Shown: positions 17,854 to 26,911, counted from the first letter of the stretch. The stretch is DNA of 64,000 nt from Trebonia sp963771985 (GCA_963771985.1 CAVYVO010000022.1:773425-837424), one strand, 5' to 3'. Numbers and translations are program-made. The notes: generated by a model from the sequence alone, not told the origin.

Positions 17854-18856
17854 ATGGACCTTTCGACCCGTTACCTGGGCCTGGCGCTGCGGAACCCGCT
17901 CGTCGCCTCCGCGTCCCCGCTCTCGAACACTCTCGACGGCGTGCGCCGGCTACGCCGGCGCCGGGGTCGGCGCGGTCGTGCTCTTCTCCCTGTTCGAGGA
18001 GCAGCTGCGCCAGGAAGCGGAGCGGAACGCGCGGCTCGCCGACGCCGGCACTGACAGCTTCGCCGAAGCGCTGTCCTTTTTCCCCGCCGGAGCGGACGAG
18101 GACACTGGCCCGCGCCGCTACCTGAGCCTGCTTGAGCGCGCGGCCGGGACCGTGGACGTCCCGGTGATCGGCAGCCTCAACGGCGTGACGCGCAGCGGCT
18201 GGACCAGCTACGCGAAAGCGATCCAGGACGCGGGCGCCGCGGCGATCGAGCTGAACATCTACTACATAGCAGGTGACCCGCGCGTGCGGGGCCGGGAAGT
18301 CGAGCAACGGCACGTGGACATCCTGTGCCGGGTCAAAGACGCGGTGACCGTGCCGGTGGCGGTCAAGCTCGGCCCGCACTTCAGCTCTCCCGGCGAGATC
18401 GCGCTGCGCCTGGACAAGGCCGGCGCGGACGGCCTAGTGCTCTTCAACCGGTTCCTGCAGCCCGACATCGACATGGAGACCCTCGCCGTGGTGCCCGGTG
18501 TGGACCTGTCCAGCCCGGCCGAGGCCAGGCTGCCGCGCACCTGGATCTCCCTGCTGCGCAGGCAGGTCCGTGCCTCGCTCGCGGCGACCAGCGGCGTCGA
18601 AGGACCAGCCGACGTGGTCAAGTACCTGCTGGCAGGCGCCGATGTCGTGATGACCGCGTCCGCGCTGATCCGGCACGGACCCCAGCACGCCGCTGTCCTG
18701 CTCGAGGGCTTGTCAGAATGGATGGCTCGCAAGGGATACGCCTCGGTCAGCGAACTGCGCGGATTGCTCGCCGTGCCCGCGGACACCGATCAGGCTGCCT
18801 ATGAACGCGCGGGTTATGTCCGCGCGCTGCGCGGCGCCAATGGCGTCCCATGGTAG
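17854..18856 (+). pseudogene. Dihydroorotate dehydrogenase-like flavoprotein, +1 frameshift near codon 32
   Basis: The first frame gives MDLSTRYLGLALRNPLVASA then SPLSNTLDGVRR; from about 17948 the fold continues one base later as YAGAGVGAVVLFSLFEEQLR to the stop at 18856. Joined, the protein is about 333 residues and matches the DHODH-like TIM-barrel family found beside redox systems: VPVIGSLNGVTRSGW, IELNIYYIAGDPRVRG, VPVAVKLGPHFSSPGE and DGLVLFNRF line the FMN site. The break is in CGCCGGCTACGCCGGCGCC, a repetitive stretch prone to slippage. It lies between devR and devS genes and behind a candidate DosR box. It may be decayed or misread. Confidence 0.75.
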
Positions 18857-18882
18857 CGGGCAGGACTGGCGGACCGGAGAAA

Positions 18883-18933
18883 CCACCGTCCGTTCGGGAG
18901 AAGTGCTTAAATCTTTTCCCGAACGGAGGGTGG
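18883..18933. terminator. CCGTTCGG palindrome, copy 2, acting as bidirectional terminator
   Basis: A stem of about 20 bp (CCACC plus GTCCGTTCGGGA arm at 18883-18902, partner arm 18914-18933) with two mismatches separates the convergent DHODH-like and sensor-kinase genes. It overlaps the last codons of the kinase (SVREKI). Confidence 0.65.
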
Positions 18934-20712
18934 CGACTCGCGCAGGCGGGCAGTCCAGCTCAGGCGGGTGCCGCCGCCGGCGGGGGTGGTGAGCTGGAAG
19001 GTGCCGCCGTTGCGGTCGGCGCGGCGGCGCATGCTGGCCAGGCCGCTGGATCTGGCGGGCGCGCCGAGGCCGCGGCCGTTGTCGGTGATGTCAAGGGTGA
19101 TCATCCCGTCCTGGAGCGCCAGGGAGATGCTGACCGCGGTGGCGTGGGCGTGGCGGGCGCAGTTGGACAGGGCCTCGCGGGTGACGGCCACGATGTCGTG
19201 GGCCAGCGCCTCGTCCGGGCCCGGGTCCAGGGTGCCGGCGAGGCTGATGTCGGCGGTGAAGCCGAGCTGCGGGGCGTGCTCCTCGATGATCTCGATGAGC
19301 CGGGCGTGCAGGCTGGCGGGGGCCTGGCTGGGCTGCTGGAGCCCGAAGATGCTGGTGCGGATCTTCCTGATGACGTCGTTGAGGGTGTCGGCGTAGCCGT
19401 TGACCCGCTCGGCGGTGGCCGGGTCGCTGCGGGCGGCGTGGCTCTGCAGGCTCATGCCGAGGGCGAACAGTTCCTGGATGACATGGTCGTGCAGGTCGCC
19501 CGCGATGCGGTCGTGGTCTGCTACCCGGGCCAGCATGATCTGGTCGGCGCGGGCCTGGGCGAGTTCCATGGCCACGGCGGCGTGGTCGGCGAAGGAGGCG
19601 GCCATGTCCAGGTCTGTCTCGGTGAATCCAGGGCGTGCGGCCGACCTGCCAAGCAGCAGCGCGCCGCGGACCTGCTCGCCGGCCGCTAGCGGGACGACGA
19701 TCAGCGGGCCGGTATCGGCGCCGAGCGCGGCGGCCGCCGCCTGGAGGCGGGTGCCGGTGACGAGAGCGGGCTTGCCGGTGCTGATCGCCTGCCCGGCCAG
19801 CGAGTCGGCCAGCGGCGCTGTCTGGTTCATCAGTCCCGCGGCCAGCGGGCCGCTGACGCCTGCCACGATCACCTGATCCGATTCATAGGGGACGGCCAGC
19901 GCGGCGAAGTCCGCGTCCGTGGCAGCTGCGGCGTGCTGGATGATCAGCGCGTGCGGCTGCTTAGCCTGGCCGGCGAGCAGCAGGGGCACCAGCTCGCCGG
20001 AGGCGTGCAGCCAGCGGCGGTGCTGCTCGGACTCGGCGAACCGCCGCGCGTTGGCGATCGCCGCGCTGGCGGCCGCGGCGAGCGCGATCGCCAGCTGCTC
20101 ATCGTCTGCGGTGAACTCGCCGCCGGCGGAGCGCTCGGTGAGGTAGAGGTTGCCGAAGACTTCCTCGCCGACGCGGACCGGAACACCGAGGAAGCTGCCC
20201 ATCGGCGGGTGTCCCGGCGGGAACCCCGCCGCCGCCGGATGGGCGCTGAGGTCGGCGAGCCGCATCGGGACCGGCTCGCTGATCAGCAGGCCCAGGATTC
20301 CCCGGCCCCGGGGCAGGTCACCGATCCTCGCGACCAGCTCTTCGTCCATGCCGGCGTGCACGAACTGCTCCAGCTCCCCGTCGCGGCCGATAACGCCAAG
20401 CGCCGCGTACCGCGCGCCGAGAAGATCCCGGGCGGACTCCACGATCTGCCGCAGTACCACCGGCAGGCTCAAATCCCCGGCTACCAGCGCGTTCGCGCGC
20501 AGCAGCCCGCGCAGCCTGCCCTGCGCGGCCAGCACGTCACCGGCCCGGTCGACCAGCTGCACCAGCAGCTCGTCCAGTTCCAGCAGCGGCATGTCAGGGA
20601 AGTCCAGCCCACCAGCCACGCCCGCGCCTCCCGGCACCTGCGCGACGGGCGGCGGCGAACGTGGGTCATCTGTGTGGGCGCCAGCCACCGGTGGATCGAT
20701 TCGCGTGCCCAT
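18907..20712 (-). CDS. DevS/DosS-like haem sensor histidine kinase
   Basis: About 601 residues with two GAF domains, HisKA_3 and HATPase. GAF-A holds GFPPGHPPMGSFLGVPV and GNLYLTERSAGGEF; the histidine and tyrosine are 22 residues apart, exactly as haem ligand His149 and distal Tyr171 of mycobacterial DosS. The phospho-acceptor is in IAGDLHDHVIQELFALG, and ATP binding shows in TLDITDNGRGLG. It should sense O2, NO or CO by haem and phosphorylate the DevR-like protein at 16749. The ATG at 20712 is preferred over the GTG at 20730 because GCAGGAGAGCTA precedes it. The gene is separated from devR by the DHODH-like gene. Confidence 0.9.
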   Translation of the reverse strand: MGTRIDPPVAGAHTDDPRSPPPVAQVPGGAGVAGGLDFPDMPLLELDELLVQLVDRAGDVLAAQGRLRGLLRANALVAGDLSLPVVLRQIVESARDLLGARYAALGVIGRDGELEQFVHAGMDEELVARIGDLPRGRGILGLLISEPVPMRLADLSAHPAAAGFPPGHPPMGSFLGVPVRVGEEVFGNLYLTERSAGGEFTADDEQLAIALAAAASAAIANARRFAESEQHRRWLHASGELVPLLLAGQAKQPHALIIQHAAAATDADFAALAVPYESDQVIVAGVSGPLAAGLMNQTAPLADSLAGQAISTGKPALVTGTRLQAAAAALGADTGPLIVVPLAAGEQVRGALLLGRSAARPGFTETDLDMAASFADHAAVAMELAQARADQIMLARVADHDRIAGDLHDHVIQELFALGMSLQSHAARSDPATAERVNGYADTLNDVIRKIRTSIFGLQQPSQAPASLHARLIEIIEEHAPQLGFTADISLAGTLDPGPDEALAHDIVAVTREALSNCARHAHATAVSISLALQDGMITLDITDNGRGLGAPARSSGLASMRRRADRNGGTFQLTTPAGGGTRLSWTARLRESPPSVREKI

Positions 20713-20837
20713 TAGCTCTCCTGCGGTCACCTAGACGAGCGGCGAGTAAGGGCAAGGTCCGGGCCGATCAGGCCGTAGCCTCAGTTAACGTCATCGACGA
20801 GCCCGGCACAAGCTCACCACCGTACGATCTCGCGTAC

Positions 20838-21098
20838 TCAGGCGTCGTGCTTCGCGCTGACGAGGTGCTCAGCGATCGAGGTCTTCTCGCCCTCCTCGGG
20901 GATGATGACCCACGCCGCCAGGTAGGCCAGGACGCCCGCGCCTCCGGTCATGACGCAGACGACGGCCACGATTACCCGGACCGGGGTCACGTCGAGGCCG
21001 AAGTACTCGGCGGCTCCCGCGCAGACCCCGGCCAGCATGCGGTCCTTCCGGCTGCGTACCAGAACCTTGGTCCCGTTCCCGTTGTTCATGTGGGCCAT
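20838..21098 (-). CDS. PspC-domain membrane protein
   Basis: An 86-residue protein with the PspC signature RSRKDRMLAGVCAGAAEYFG followed by LDVTPVRVIVAVV and a second hydrophobic stretch ending AYLAAWVIIPEE, giving one or two membrane helices. PspC proteins act in the phage-shock response to envelope stress. Two ATGs compete: 21098 and 21089; the latter has TAGGG at better spacing, so the mature protein may begin MNNGNGTKVL. It lies just upstream of the sensor kinase gene in the opposite order to transcription, so it is a separate unit. Membrane-stress genes cluster around it. Confidence 0.85.
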   Translation of the reverse strand: MAHMNNGNGTKVLVRSRKDRMLAGVCAGAAEYFGLDVTPVRVIVAVVCVMTGGAGVLAYLAAWVIIPEEGEKTSIAEHLVSAKHDA

Positions 21099-21617
21099 CC
21101 CTACCGTGACCCCGGGTACTGGGCCGCCGTCGGCGGCTGATCCCGGTGCCTGCTGCGAACCTACAGCTGAAATCTGAAACTAGCAATCCCTTTCAGGAAT
21201 CTGAAGTAGCTTACAGGCGCGGCGAGCCTGGGCATCACCGAGCGCAGCGCCCACGCCACCGTCGCCCGTATCAGTGCGACCTTGCCGTCGGACTGTCCCG
21301 CCATAGGAATCCTGCCTTCCCTTTCAAGGGCGGCAAAGGCGACGAGACACGAATCGAGACAAAAGCCCAGATCCCAGGGCCGTTGCAGCCCGGGCGATTT
21401 CGGGGGCCCCCACGAATTCCGCCGTTCCTCGCCAGGCCGAGATGATTCGTCTCCGCGTTCTCGCGGAATTCCGCGGATAGCCGCACGCTTGCCCGGAAGC
21501 GCGCCCGACGTCTTGCTTAATCCGCTGGTGTTACAATGATGATAATGGACTGAGGGCATTTCGAACGCTGGCGGTCTGGCTGGCGCCGTCTTCGGTCCTG
21601 GTGACCCGGCACGCCAC
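21099..21617. other. Gene-free intergenic region
   Basis: About 520 bp upstream of the SPFH gene. I see no supportable gene; it includes a short AT-richer stretch near 21525-21545 that could house the promoter. Confidence 0.4.
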
Positions 21618-21632
21618 GTGCCAGGGGTTGGG

Positions 21633-22520
21633 ATGGCCGGCATGTTCGGCTTCAAAGTCATCACTCAGTACGAGCAAGGGATCGTCTTCCGCTGGGGCCG
21701 GGCGCTGCCCGGCATCCGCCAGCCGGGGCTGACCTGGGTCAACCCGTTCACCGACCGGCTTCGCAAGGTCAACATGCAGATCACCGTGGCAGCGGTGCCC
21801 GCGCAGGAGGCCATCACCCGCGACAACGTCACACTCAAGGTGGACGCGGTCGTCTACTACCGGGTGGTCGACCCGATGAAGGCGATCATCAACGTGCAGG
21901 ACTATACCTACGCCGTCTCCCAGGTGGCCCAGACGTCGCTGCGGTCGGTGATCGGCCAGAGCGACATGGACCAGCTGCTGTCCGAGCGGGACAAGGTCAA
22001 CGCCCACCTCAAGGATGTCATCGACGCGCCCACCGAGCAGCCGTGGGGGATCCGGGTGGAGCGGGTCGAGGTCAAGGACGTCTCGCTGCCGGAGTCGATG
22101 AAGCGGTCGATGTCGCGGCAGGCCGAGGCCGAGCGGGAGCGCCGGGCGCGGATCATCTCCGCCGACGGCGAGTACCAGGCATCCAAGAAGCTCGCCCAGG
22201 CCGCCAGCGTGATGGCCGCCGACCCGGCCGCGTTGCAGCTGCGGCTGCTGCAGACCGTCGTCGAGGTCGCCGCGGAAAAGAACAGCACCCTGGTGATGCC
22301 CGTCCCGGTGGAACTGCTGCGCTTCTTCGACCGCACAGCACCGGCCGCCGGCCAGGCCATGCCGTTGGCCGAGGATGCCAGCGACACCGGCGAATCGCTG
22401 CCCGTTCCCGAAGTTCCCGCCCTCGCCGTGCCGGTAAGCAGGCCAGCCAGCGCCGCACTGACCGCCCCCTTGAACACCGCCCCCCTCGACACCGCCCAGA
22501 AGACATCAGCCCCCGTCTGA
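21633..22520 (+). CDS. SPFH/band-7 (slipin/stomatin-like) protein, N-terminal membrane segment apparently missing
   Basis: About 295 residues. FKVITQYEQGIVFRWGRAL, PGLTWVNPFTDRLRKVNMQI and AQEAITRDNVTLKVDAVVYY form the SPFH domain; VKDVSLPESMKRSMSRQAEA begins the coiled coil, followed by an alanine/proline-rich tail. Slipins scaffold lipid microdomains and usually open with a 20-25 residue membrane hairpin, but here the domain starts within ten residues of the first ATG. The ATG at 21633 is chosen (GTG 21618 and ATG 21642 are alternatives). The protein may be peripheral, or the true 5' end was altered. The 3' end overlaps a TnpB remnant by 15 bp. Confidence 0.8.
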   Translation: MAGMFGFKVITQYEQGIVFRWGRALPGIRQPGLTWVNPFTDRLRKVNMQITVAAVPAQEAITRDNVTLKVDAVVYYRVVDPMKAIINVQDYTYAVSQVAQTSLRSVIGQSDMDQLLSERDKVNAHLKDVIDAPTEQPWGIRVERVEVKDVSLPESMKRSMSRQAEAERERRARIISADGEYQASKKLAQAASVMAADPAALQLRLLQTVVEVAAEKNSTLVMPVPVELLRFFDRTAPAAGQAMPLAEDASDTGESLPVPEVPALAVPVSRPASAALTAPLNTAPLDTAQKTSAPV

Positions 22521-22750
22521 GCGGTCCGCCGCCGTGAGCATCACCGTTGGGGCAGTCTTCCCGTGGCGGTACCCGGTGCCCGCGGGGCGGGTCTTACCTA
22601 GGTTTCCAGCGGGCTCGTTTACCGTCGCCCCGCGATTCGGGGAGGACGCGCCGCCGGCCACGGCGGCCAGGGCGGGGCGGCATTCAGGTCCCGGTCGATG
22701 ACCAGGCCGCACGGCCCGCACCAGAGCGCACTACAGGAATTGAAGGTTCG
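22506..22750 (-). pseudogene. C-terminal remnant of an IS200/IS605-type TnpB
   Basis: On the minus strand CSALWCGPCGLVIDRDLNAA (22738-22679) is the zinc-ribbon and final RuvC aspartate region of TnpB. The continuation in another frame, SSPNRGATVNEPAGN and GTGYRHGKTA, matches the usual actinobacterial TnpB tail. The rest of the nuclease is absent and a frameshift separates the two pieces. No TnpA or end sequence was seen. It is a dead scar adjoining the SPFH gene. Confidence 0.7.
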
Positions 22751-22972
22751 GGGTTTTGCCTGCCCGATCATGTTCGGCGCGCGCCAGTTCACAGCGGCCC
22801 AGCGGCCAGACCAGCCTCCCTTCGGCCGCCAGCCGCCGTCGCCGGCGAGACCCCGGCCCTTCGATCCCGGCAAGCGCCCGGAGTCCCGCGCTGGCCCGGC
22901 CAGCGACGGCGGAGGCTAGGGTATCAAATCATGAAATTTCCGGATTTAGCGTATAGACAGCCTCAGCCGTAC

Positions 22973-23055
22973 CGCCATGATCGCGAAGAGTTTTATCCTG
23001 CCGAAGACTTTTTGTCCTATGATGCGTAAATATCTTCATGATCATGAACTCGGCA
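22973..23055 (+). repeat. AT-rich dispersed element, divergent copy
   Basis: Shares GCGAAGAGTTTT with the 2078 copy and CTTCATGATCATGAAC with the right arm of the 13185 copy. AT-rich against GC-rich surroundings. Confidence 0.45.
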
Positions 23056-23061
23056 GGATCA

Positions 23062-23080
23062 GATACCCCGGCGGGGTATC
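23062..23080. repeat. 19-bp perfect palindrome
   Basis: GATACCCCGGCGGGGTATC with a single central base. It could be an operator; there is no gene close by on either side. Confidence 0.4.
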
Positions 23081-23442
23081 CATTGCCTGGCTGTAAGCGT
23101 GTCTCCCCGTGTCCCGCGCGCCAGACGGGCCGACTGCCCGCAGTCGTGAGCGATCATCCGCCCTGAAGACCCTGCTCTTTCAATTCGCGTAAAGCACGCC
23201 ACACAGGCAACAGCTCATAACCTTCCCCGTGCCGCAGCGGCACCCGCGGCACGGCCTGCCGCCGCGCCGTTCCGAAGCCCATTGATGCCCTTCCTGCCGA
23301 TGGGCCTGCGACCACATCGTGCTGTCTGCAAGACCCGGCGTCCCCTGGGGAGCCCGGATCCGGCGGAGGGAGAAGTTTCGCGGGCGAGGTGCTACACGCC
23401 GGCTGGTGTAAGCCGCGCGCCGCGGCGTGATGCCGGGCGGGA

Positions 23443-23889
23443 TCAGAGTCCCGGCGTCACCGGGCGGACCTCGGCGGGCGGCGGGGGTGTTGCGAGCCGA
23501 GGCTCACGCCACTCCGCGGGGAGCGCGTCAGCCAGTGTGGCGCAGATCGTGAAGCTCCGGTCCAGGCCGGTGATGCGCAGCAGCTTTGCCGTCTGGGGAC
23601 GGGGGGCGGCAAGGCGGACGGTGATGCCGCGCGCTCTGGCGCGGCGTTGCGTGCCGATCAGCACGGCCAGCCCTGACGCGTCACAAAATGACACCCCGGA
23701 CAGGTCGATGACGAGCAGCCGCACGCCGTGGCTGAGCACGCCGAGCAGACGCTCACGCAGCGCGGGGGTGGTGGCGATGTCAAGGTCGCCCTCGAGCCTG
23801 GCGATGGTGAGGCCGGGCCGGCTGAGCACAGACAGGCTCGCCTCCGCGGCGACCTGGGCGGGTCCCCTGGCGGCATCAACGGCGGTCAT
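23443..23889 (-). CDS. STAS-domain anti-sigma-factor antagonist
   Basis: A 148-residue protein. LTIARLEGDLDIATTPALRE, LLVIDLSGVSFCDASGLAVL and TGLDRSFTICATLADAL form a STAS domain closely related to those at 10726 and 15252; the DASGL serine is the predicted phosphorylation site. It should act in a partner-switching circuit with an anti-sigma kinase that is not in this window. The N-terminal 22 residues and the proline-rich C-terminal 20 residues are outside the domain. The GTG or ATG at 23889 begins MTAVDAARG. It is monocistronic; no neighbour on its strand within 500 bp. Confidence 0.85.
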   Translation of the reverse strand: MTAVDAARGPAQVAAEASLSVLSRPGLTIARLEGDLDIATTPALRERLLGVLSHGVRLLVIDLSGVSFCDASGLAVLIGTQRRARARGITVRLAAPRPQTAKLLRITGLDRSFTICATLADALPAEWREPRLATPPPPAEVRPVTPGL

Positions 23890-24303
23890 CAGGTCACATC
23901 CGCGCGGCCCGCGAGCCGACCGCCCTCGGACTCCCAGACGGACAGCTCAAGTTCTGTTCCGGCCGGCACAGCCGCGCTACTGACGGTGCTGAGTTGGCGA
24001 ACACCGGCTTACGTCTGGCGGTATTCCACATAAGCCGGTCCTCCGTCCCCAGGGAGCGCTGATCCACATATCCAGCAAACGCCATCCGCGGCCATGGGGG
24101 ATATGGGCAATCCGGGCAAGGCTCATCACCAGGACCGATCACACCTCGACGGCAAACCGGCACGCCCAGGGTGCGATCCTGGACCTAGGAGAATTTCGCC
24201 TTCGCGCTGAGCCGGGATGGGCTACGCGGGTCCTGGAAGGAGACAGATGACCAAGGTTCCCGGCACGCCGGGGCCCGCACTGGCGCTGGCATAGGGACCG
24301 CGC
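23890..24303. other. Gene-free intergenic region
   Basis: About 410 bp between divergent genes. No gene or clear site was recognised. Confidence 0.4.
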
Positions 24304-24972
24304 GTGTGCTTCTCGCCCCAGGCTGACGTCGTTGGCGGCCTGGTCGTCTGCGCGATCGGGATCGATGCCGTCCGTCACGTCCGCCAGCGCCGCGAGTTCC
24401 TCGCGCTGGCATGGATCCCCTTGCTGCTCGGCGCCCACCAGTTCATCGAAGCGCTCGTCTGGCTATGGCTCCAGGGCCATGTGCCACGCGGGATCGGCCA
24501 TGTCGCGCTGTGGGCTTACCTGCTGATCGCCTTCGTCGTGCTTCCCGTGTTCGTCCCGCTGGCCGTCATCGCTCTCGAGCCGACGAGGCGGCGGAAGCTG
24601 ATGATGGTGCCCTTCGCGTTGACCGGAACCGTGATCGCCGTGATCCTGTTCGCGGCGATGGTCCGCGGCCCGGTCGACGTGAAGCTTGCCCCCTACCACC
24701 TTTCATATGGCATCCGGGTCACTGACGGCCTCTTGATCGTCGCTCTCTATGTCGTCGCCGTGTGCGGGCCGCTGCTGATTTCGGGGTACCGCAACGTCGT
24801 TATCTTCGGCGCTGTCAACCTCGTTGCCGTCATCGTCATTGCCTGGCTCACTATTTCCGGGTTCGCTTCTGTCTGGTGTGCGTGGGCGGCCGTCTCCAGC
24901 GCCGCCATCACACTGCACTGCCGCTTCGCCAAACCCGCTCCTCAGCGCGTCGGGACCGGGCTGGCGGCGTGA
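24304..24972 (+). CDS. DUF6629-type integral membrane protein
   Basis: A 222-residue protein with about seven hydrophobic helices. The start MCFSPQADVVGG is the family hallmark (MCFS followed by a small-residue helix), which supports the GTG at 24304. HQFIEALVWLWLQG in the second or third helix is also conserved in the family. Function is unknown. Its 3' end overlaps the convergent desaturase by 31 bp. Possibly a membrane sensor or transporter; nothing in the sequence decides this. Confidence 0.75.
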   Translation: MCFSPQADVVGGLVVCAIGIDAVRHVRQRREFLALAWIPLLLGAHQFIEALVWLWLQGHVPRGIGHVALWAYLLIAFVVLPVFVPLAVIALEPTRRRKLMMVPFALTGTVIAVILFAAMVRGPVDVKLAPYHLSYGIRVTDGLLIVALYVVAVCGPLLISGYRNVVIFGAVNLVAVIVIAWLTISGFASVWCAWAAVSSAAITLHCRFAKPAPQRVGTGLAA

Positions 24973-25985
24973 TTTCCGTCGGCTGCTGGGCGCCGGCCGG
25001 GGTTGCGGCGGCGCGCGGCGAGGCGGGCGGGGACGGGCCAGTGCACCCCGGTGGCCCAGCCGAGGCGCTCGAATAGGCGGATCACCGCGGCGGAAATGTC
25101 GATCTGGCCGGGTTCGGCGCCGTGCCGTGCGCAGGCGGGATCGGAGTGGTGCATGTTGTGCCAGCTCTCCCCGAACGACACCAGGGCGAGCGGCCACAGG
25201 TTCGTAGCGCGGTCGTAGCGCCGGGTGACAAAGGGGCGGCTGCCGAACACGTGGCATAGCGAGTTGACGCTCCAGGTGACGTGCTGCAGCACGGTGACGC
25301 GTACCAGCCCGGCCCACAGGAGTGCCGCAAGAGCGGCGCGCCAGGTGCCGCCGATCAGCCACCCGGCACCGAACGGCAGCGCGAGGGACAGAGCGCACAA
25401 GGCGGGGAACGCCGCCGAGATGGCCCGCATGGCGGGATCGGCCATCACGTCGGGGGCGTACCGCGCAGGCGGGGTGGGGTCGTCGCGTAGCAGCCAGCCC
25501 GTGTGGGCGTGGGCGAGGCCGCGGAGCTGCCCGGCCAGGCTGGTGCCGTACCGGTAGGGGGAGTGCGGGTCGCCGGGCCGGTCGGCGAAGGCGTGATGGC
25601 GGCGGTGGGTGGCGACCCAGCCGATGACCTCGCCCTCGAAGCTCATCGACCCCGCGGCCGCGAGCGCGACCCGCAGCGCCGGGATCGCGGTAAAGCTGCG
25701 GTGAGTCAGCAGCCGGTGGAAGCCGACGGTCACGCCTAGCCCGGTGATCACGTAAAAGACCGCCGCAAGCAGGATATCGGCGAGGTTCAGGCCGTGACCC
25801 CATGCCAGCCACACCGCCACCCCCAGCCCGGTGAACGGCACGATTACGAACGTGGCCGTCGCCGCTGCCCGGGCCCGGCCCTGGAATGTGCCGGGCGGTC
25901 GGCCGCCGCCCGTGAACGGCGTCGTCCCGTCGTAGTCAGCTTCCCTAAGCTGAGGAGGCGTCCTGGTTGGTCCTCTTTGTCTCAT
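24942..25985 (-). CDS. Second acyl-CoA/acyl-lipid desaturase
   Basis: A 347-residue membrane desaturase. Histidine boxes are HRLLTH (near 94), HRRHH (near 131) and HNMHH (near 286), with hydrophobic helices between. It is more distant from the 15610 desaturase, which has HRYWTH and HSWHH. The start ATG overlaps the stop of the upstream small gene (ATGA at 25982-25985), so it is translated by coupling and has no good site of its own. A much longer in-frame reading upstream runs over the small genes in another frame and is not credible. It would desaturate membrane fatty acids, using O2 and an electron donor. Confidence 0.9.
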   Translation of the reverse strand: MRQRGPTRTPPQLREADYDGTTPFTGGGRPPGTFQGRARAAATATFVIVPFTGLGVAVWLAWGHGLNLADILLAAVFYVITGLGVTVGFHRLLTHRSFTAIPALRVALAAAGSMSFEGEVIGWVATHRRHHAFADRPGDPHSPYRYGTSLAGQLRGLAHAHTGWLLRDDPTPPARYAPDVMADPAMRAISAAFPALCALSLALPFGAGWLIGGTWRAALAALLWAGLVRVTVLQHVTWSVNSLCHVFGSRPFVTRRYDRATNLWPLALVSFGESWHNMHHSDPACARHGAEPGQIDISAAVIRLFERLGWATGVHWPVPARLAARRRNPGRRPAADGNHAASPVPTR

Positions 25986-26290
25986 AGCGGCGGCTTGTCC
26001 TGGTAGACGCGACGCTTGTCGACCAGCAGCTGCTGGTCCTGGTTCCGGCAGAGGCGCTTTTCGGCGCGAACCAGCACGGGCGTTCCGCTGTCGTAGCTGC
26101 GATCGCTGTCGCGGTGGCGGCGGGCGGCGTGCAGCGGGCCCCGGACCAGCAGCAGCAGGCCGAGGGTGCCTGCCAGCATCAGGACGGTACCCACGGCGTG
26201 CACGTTCAGGCCGTGGAGGGAGCCCGCTGTCATGGCGAACCGCAAGACCGCCCCGGCTGTGATGAGCGAGATGCCCGCGCCGGTGATCAT
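25982..26290 (-). CDS. Small membrane protein (DUF6458-like), coupled to the desaturase
   Basis: A 102-residue protein: two N-terminal helices (MITGAGISLITAGAVLRFAM, then VHAVGTVLMLAGTLGLLLLV) and a basic, tyrosine/arginine-rich tail. The two-helix start resembles the small DUF6458 family, though the identification is not firm. Its stop overlaps the desaturase ATG, which supports a shared operon and possibly physical partnership in the membrane. The ATG at 26288-26290 has only a weak upstream site (ACGGGTA), and the frame stays open further upstream. Confidence 0.6.
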   Translation of the reverse strand: MITGAGISLITAGAVLRFAMTAGSLHGLNVHAVGTVLMLAGTLGLLLLVRGPLHAARRHRDSDRSYDSGTPVLVRAEKRLCRNQDQQLLVDKRRVYQDKPPL

Positions 26291-26334
26291 TACCCGTTTC
26301 CCGCCTGCGGGCTGGACTGGCCTGGTCGACCCGT

Positions 26335-26439
26335 TCACCGGTGCGCCCGCCGGCGTGAGCGTGATCTCCCGCCGGGGATCGGCATATTGGCGAGCAGGCC
26401 TGCGCCCAGCCCGAGAACAATCCAGGCGATGATACTCAT
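26335..26439 (-). CDS. GlsB/YeaQ/YmgE-like membrane peptide, truncated
   Basis: A 34-residue peptide starting MSIIAWIVLGLGAGLLANMP, the first helix of the GlsB (transglycosylase-associated) family, whose members normally have 80-90 residues and three helices. The reading frame ends in an arginine-rich run at 26335. An AAGGAG site eight bases before the ATG shows it was a real start. Either a short surviving peptide or a broken gene, followed by the small membrane protein and desaturase on the same strand. Confidence 0.55.
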   Translation of the reverse strand: MSIIAWIVLGLGAGLLANMPIPGGRSRSRRRAHR

Positions 26440-26788
26440 GCCGGGCTCCTTGCTGCGATGAGTGATTGGCCGGTTTGGTGCCGAGATCGTGGCCAAGGGA
26501 CCGGCCCCGGGCGTGGCGTCGCGATACCTGGCCATCCGGCCTGTCACTGTTCAGGTAAACCCGCCCGCCTCGCCGGGGAAACAGCAGGAAACCGCAAAGC
26601 TCATCACCCATACTGATCGCCGCCGCGGCGGGTCCAAGACAAACAACTGCGGCTCTTGGCCGGTCTGCGTTTCTCCGGGCCGGCCTTCGCGTGCCGTCAG
26701 CCGACGCTGACCACACCCCCTGCGGCCCCGGGCCGCATGCGTCGCAGCGGGCAGGCCCGCCGGAGCCCGATGCCGGCTGGCATGACCC

Positions 26789-26834
26789 ATGATCACGAAA
26801 ACATTTTTACGATGTGAATAATTCATCCCATAGG
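26789..26834 (+). repeat. AT-rich element, left half
   Basis: ATGATCACGAAAACATTTTT then AATAATTCATCCCATA; matches the left half of the 13185 copy and the reverse of the 2078 copy. Confidence 0.55.
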
Positions 26835-26911
26835 CCTCGTCGGGAATTAAGTTACTGATGTCCGATTTCTGGCATGGGTCATGTGGTTTACTGCGCCCTG
26901 CCGTAACGGCA

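Larger units (their letters stand above)
22751..23442. other. Gene-free region with repeats
   Basis: About 690 bp with no supportable gene, containing an AT-rich element copy and a short perfect palindrome. Confidence 0.4.

Noticed and set aside
24942..26420. Longer 492-residue reading of the second desaturase
   Set aside because: The extra 145 residues overlap two small genes in another frame, and ATGA coupling at 25982-25985 gives a better start.
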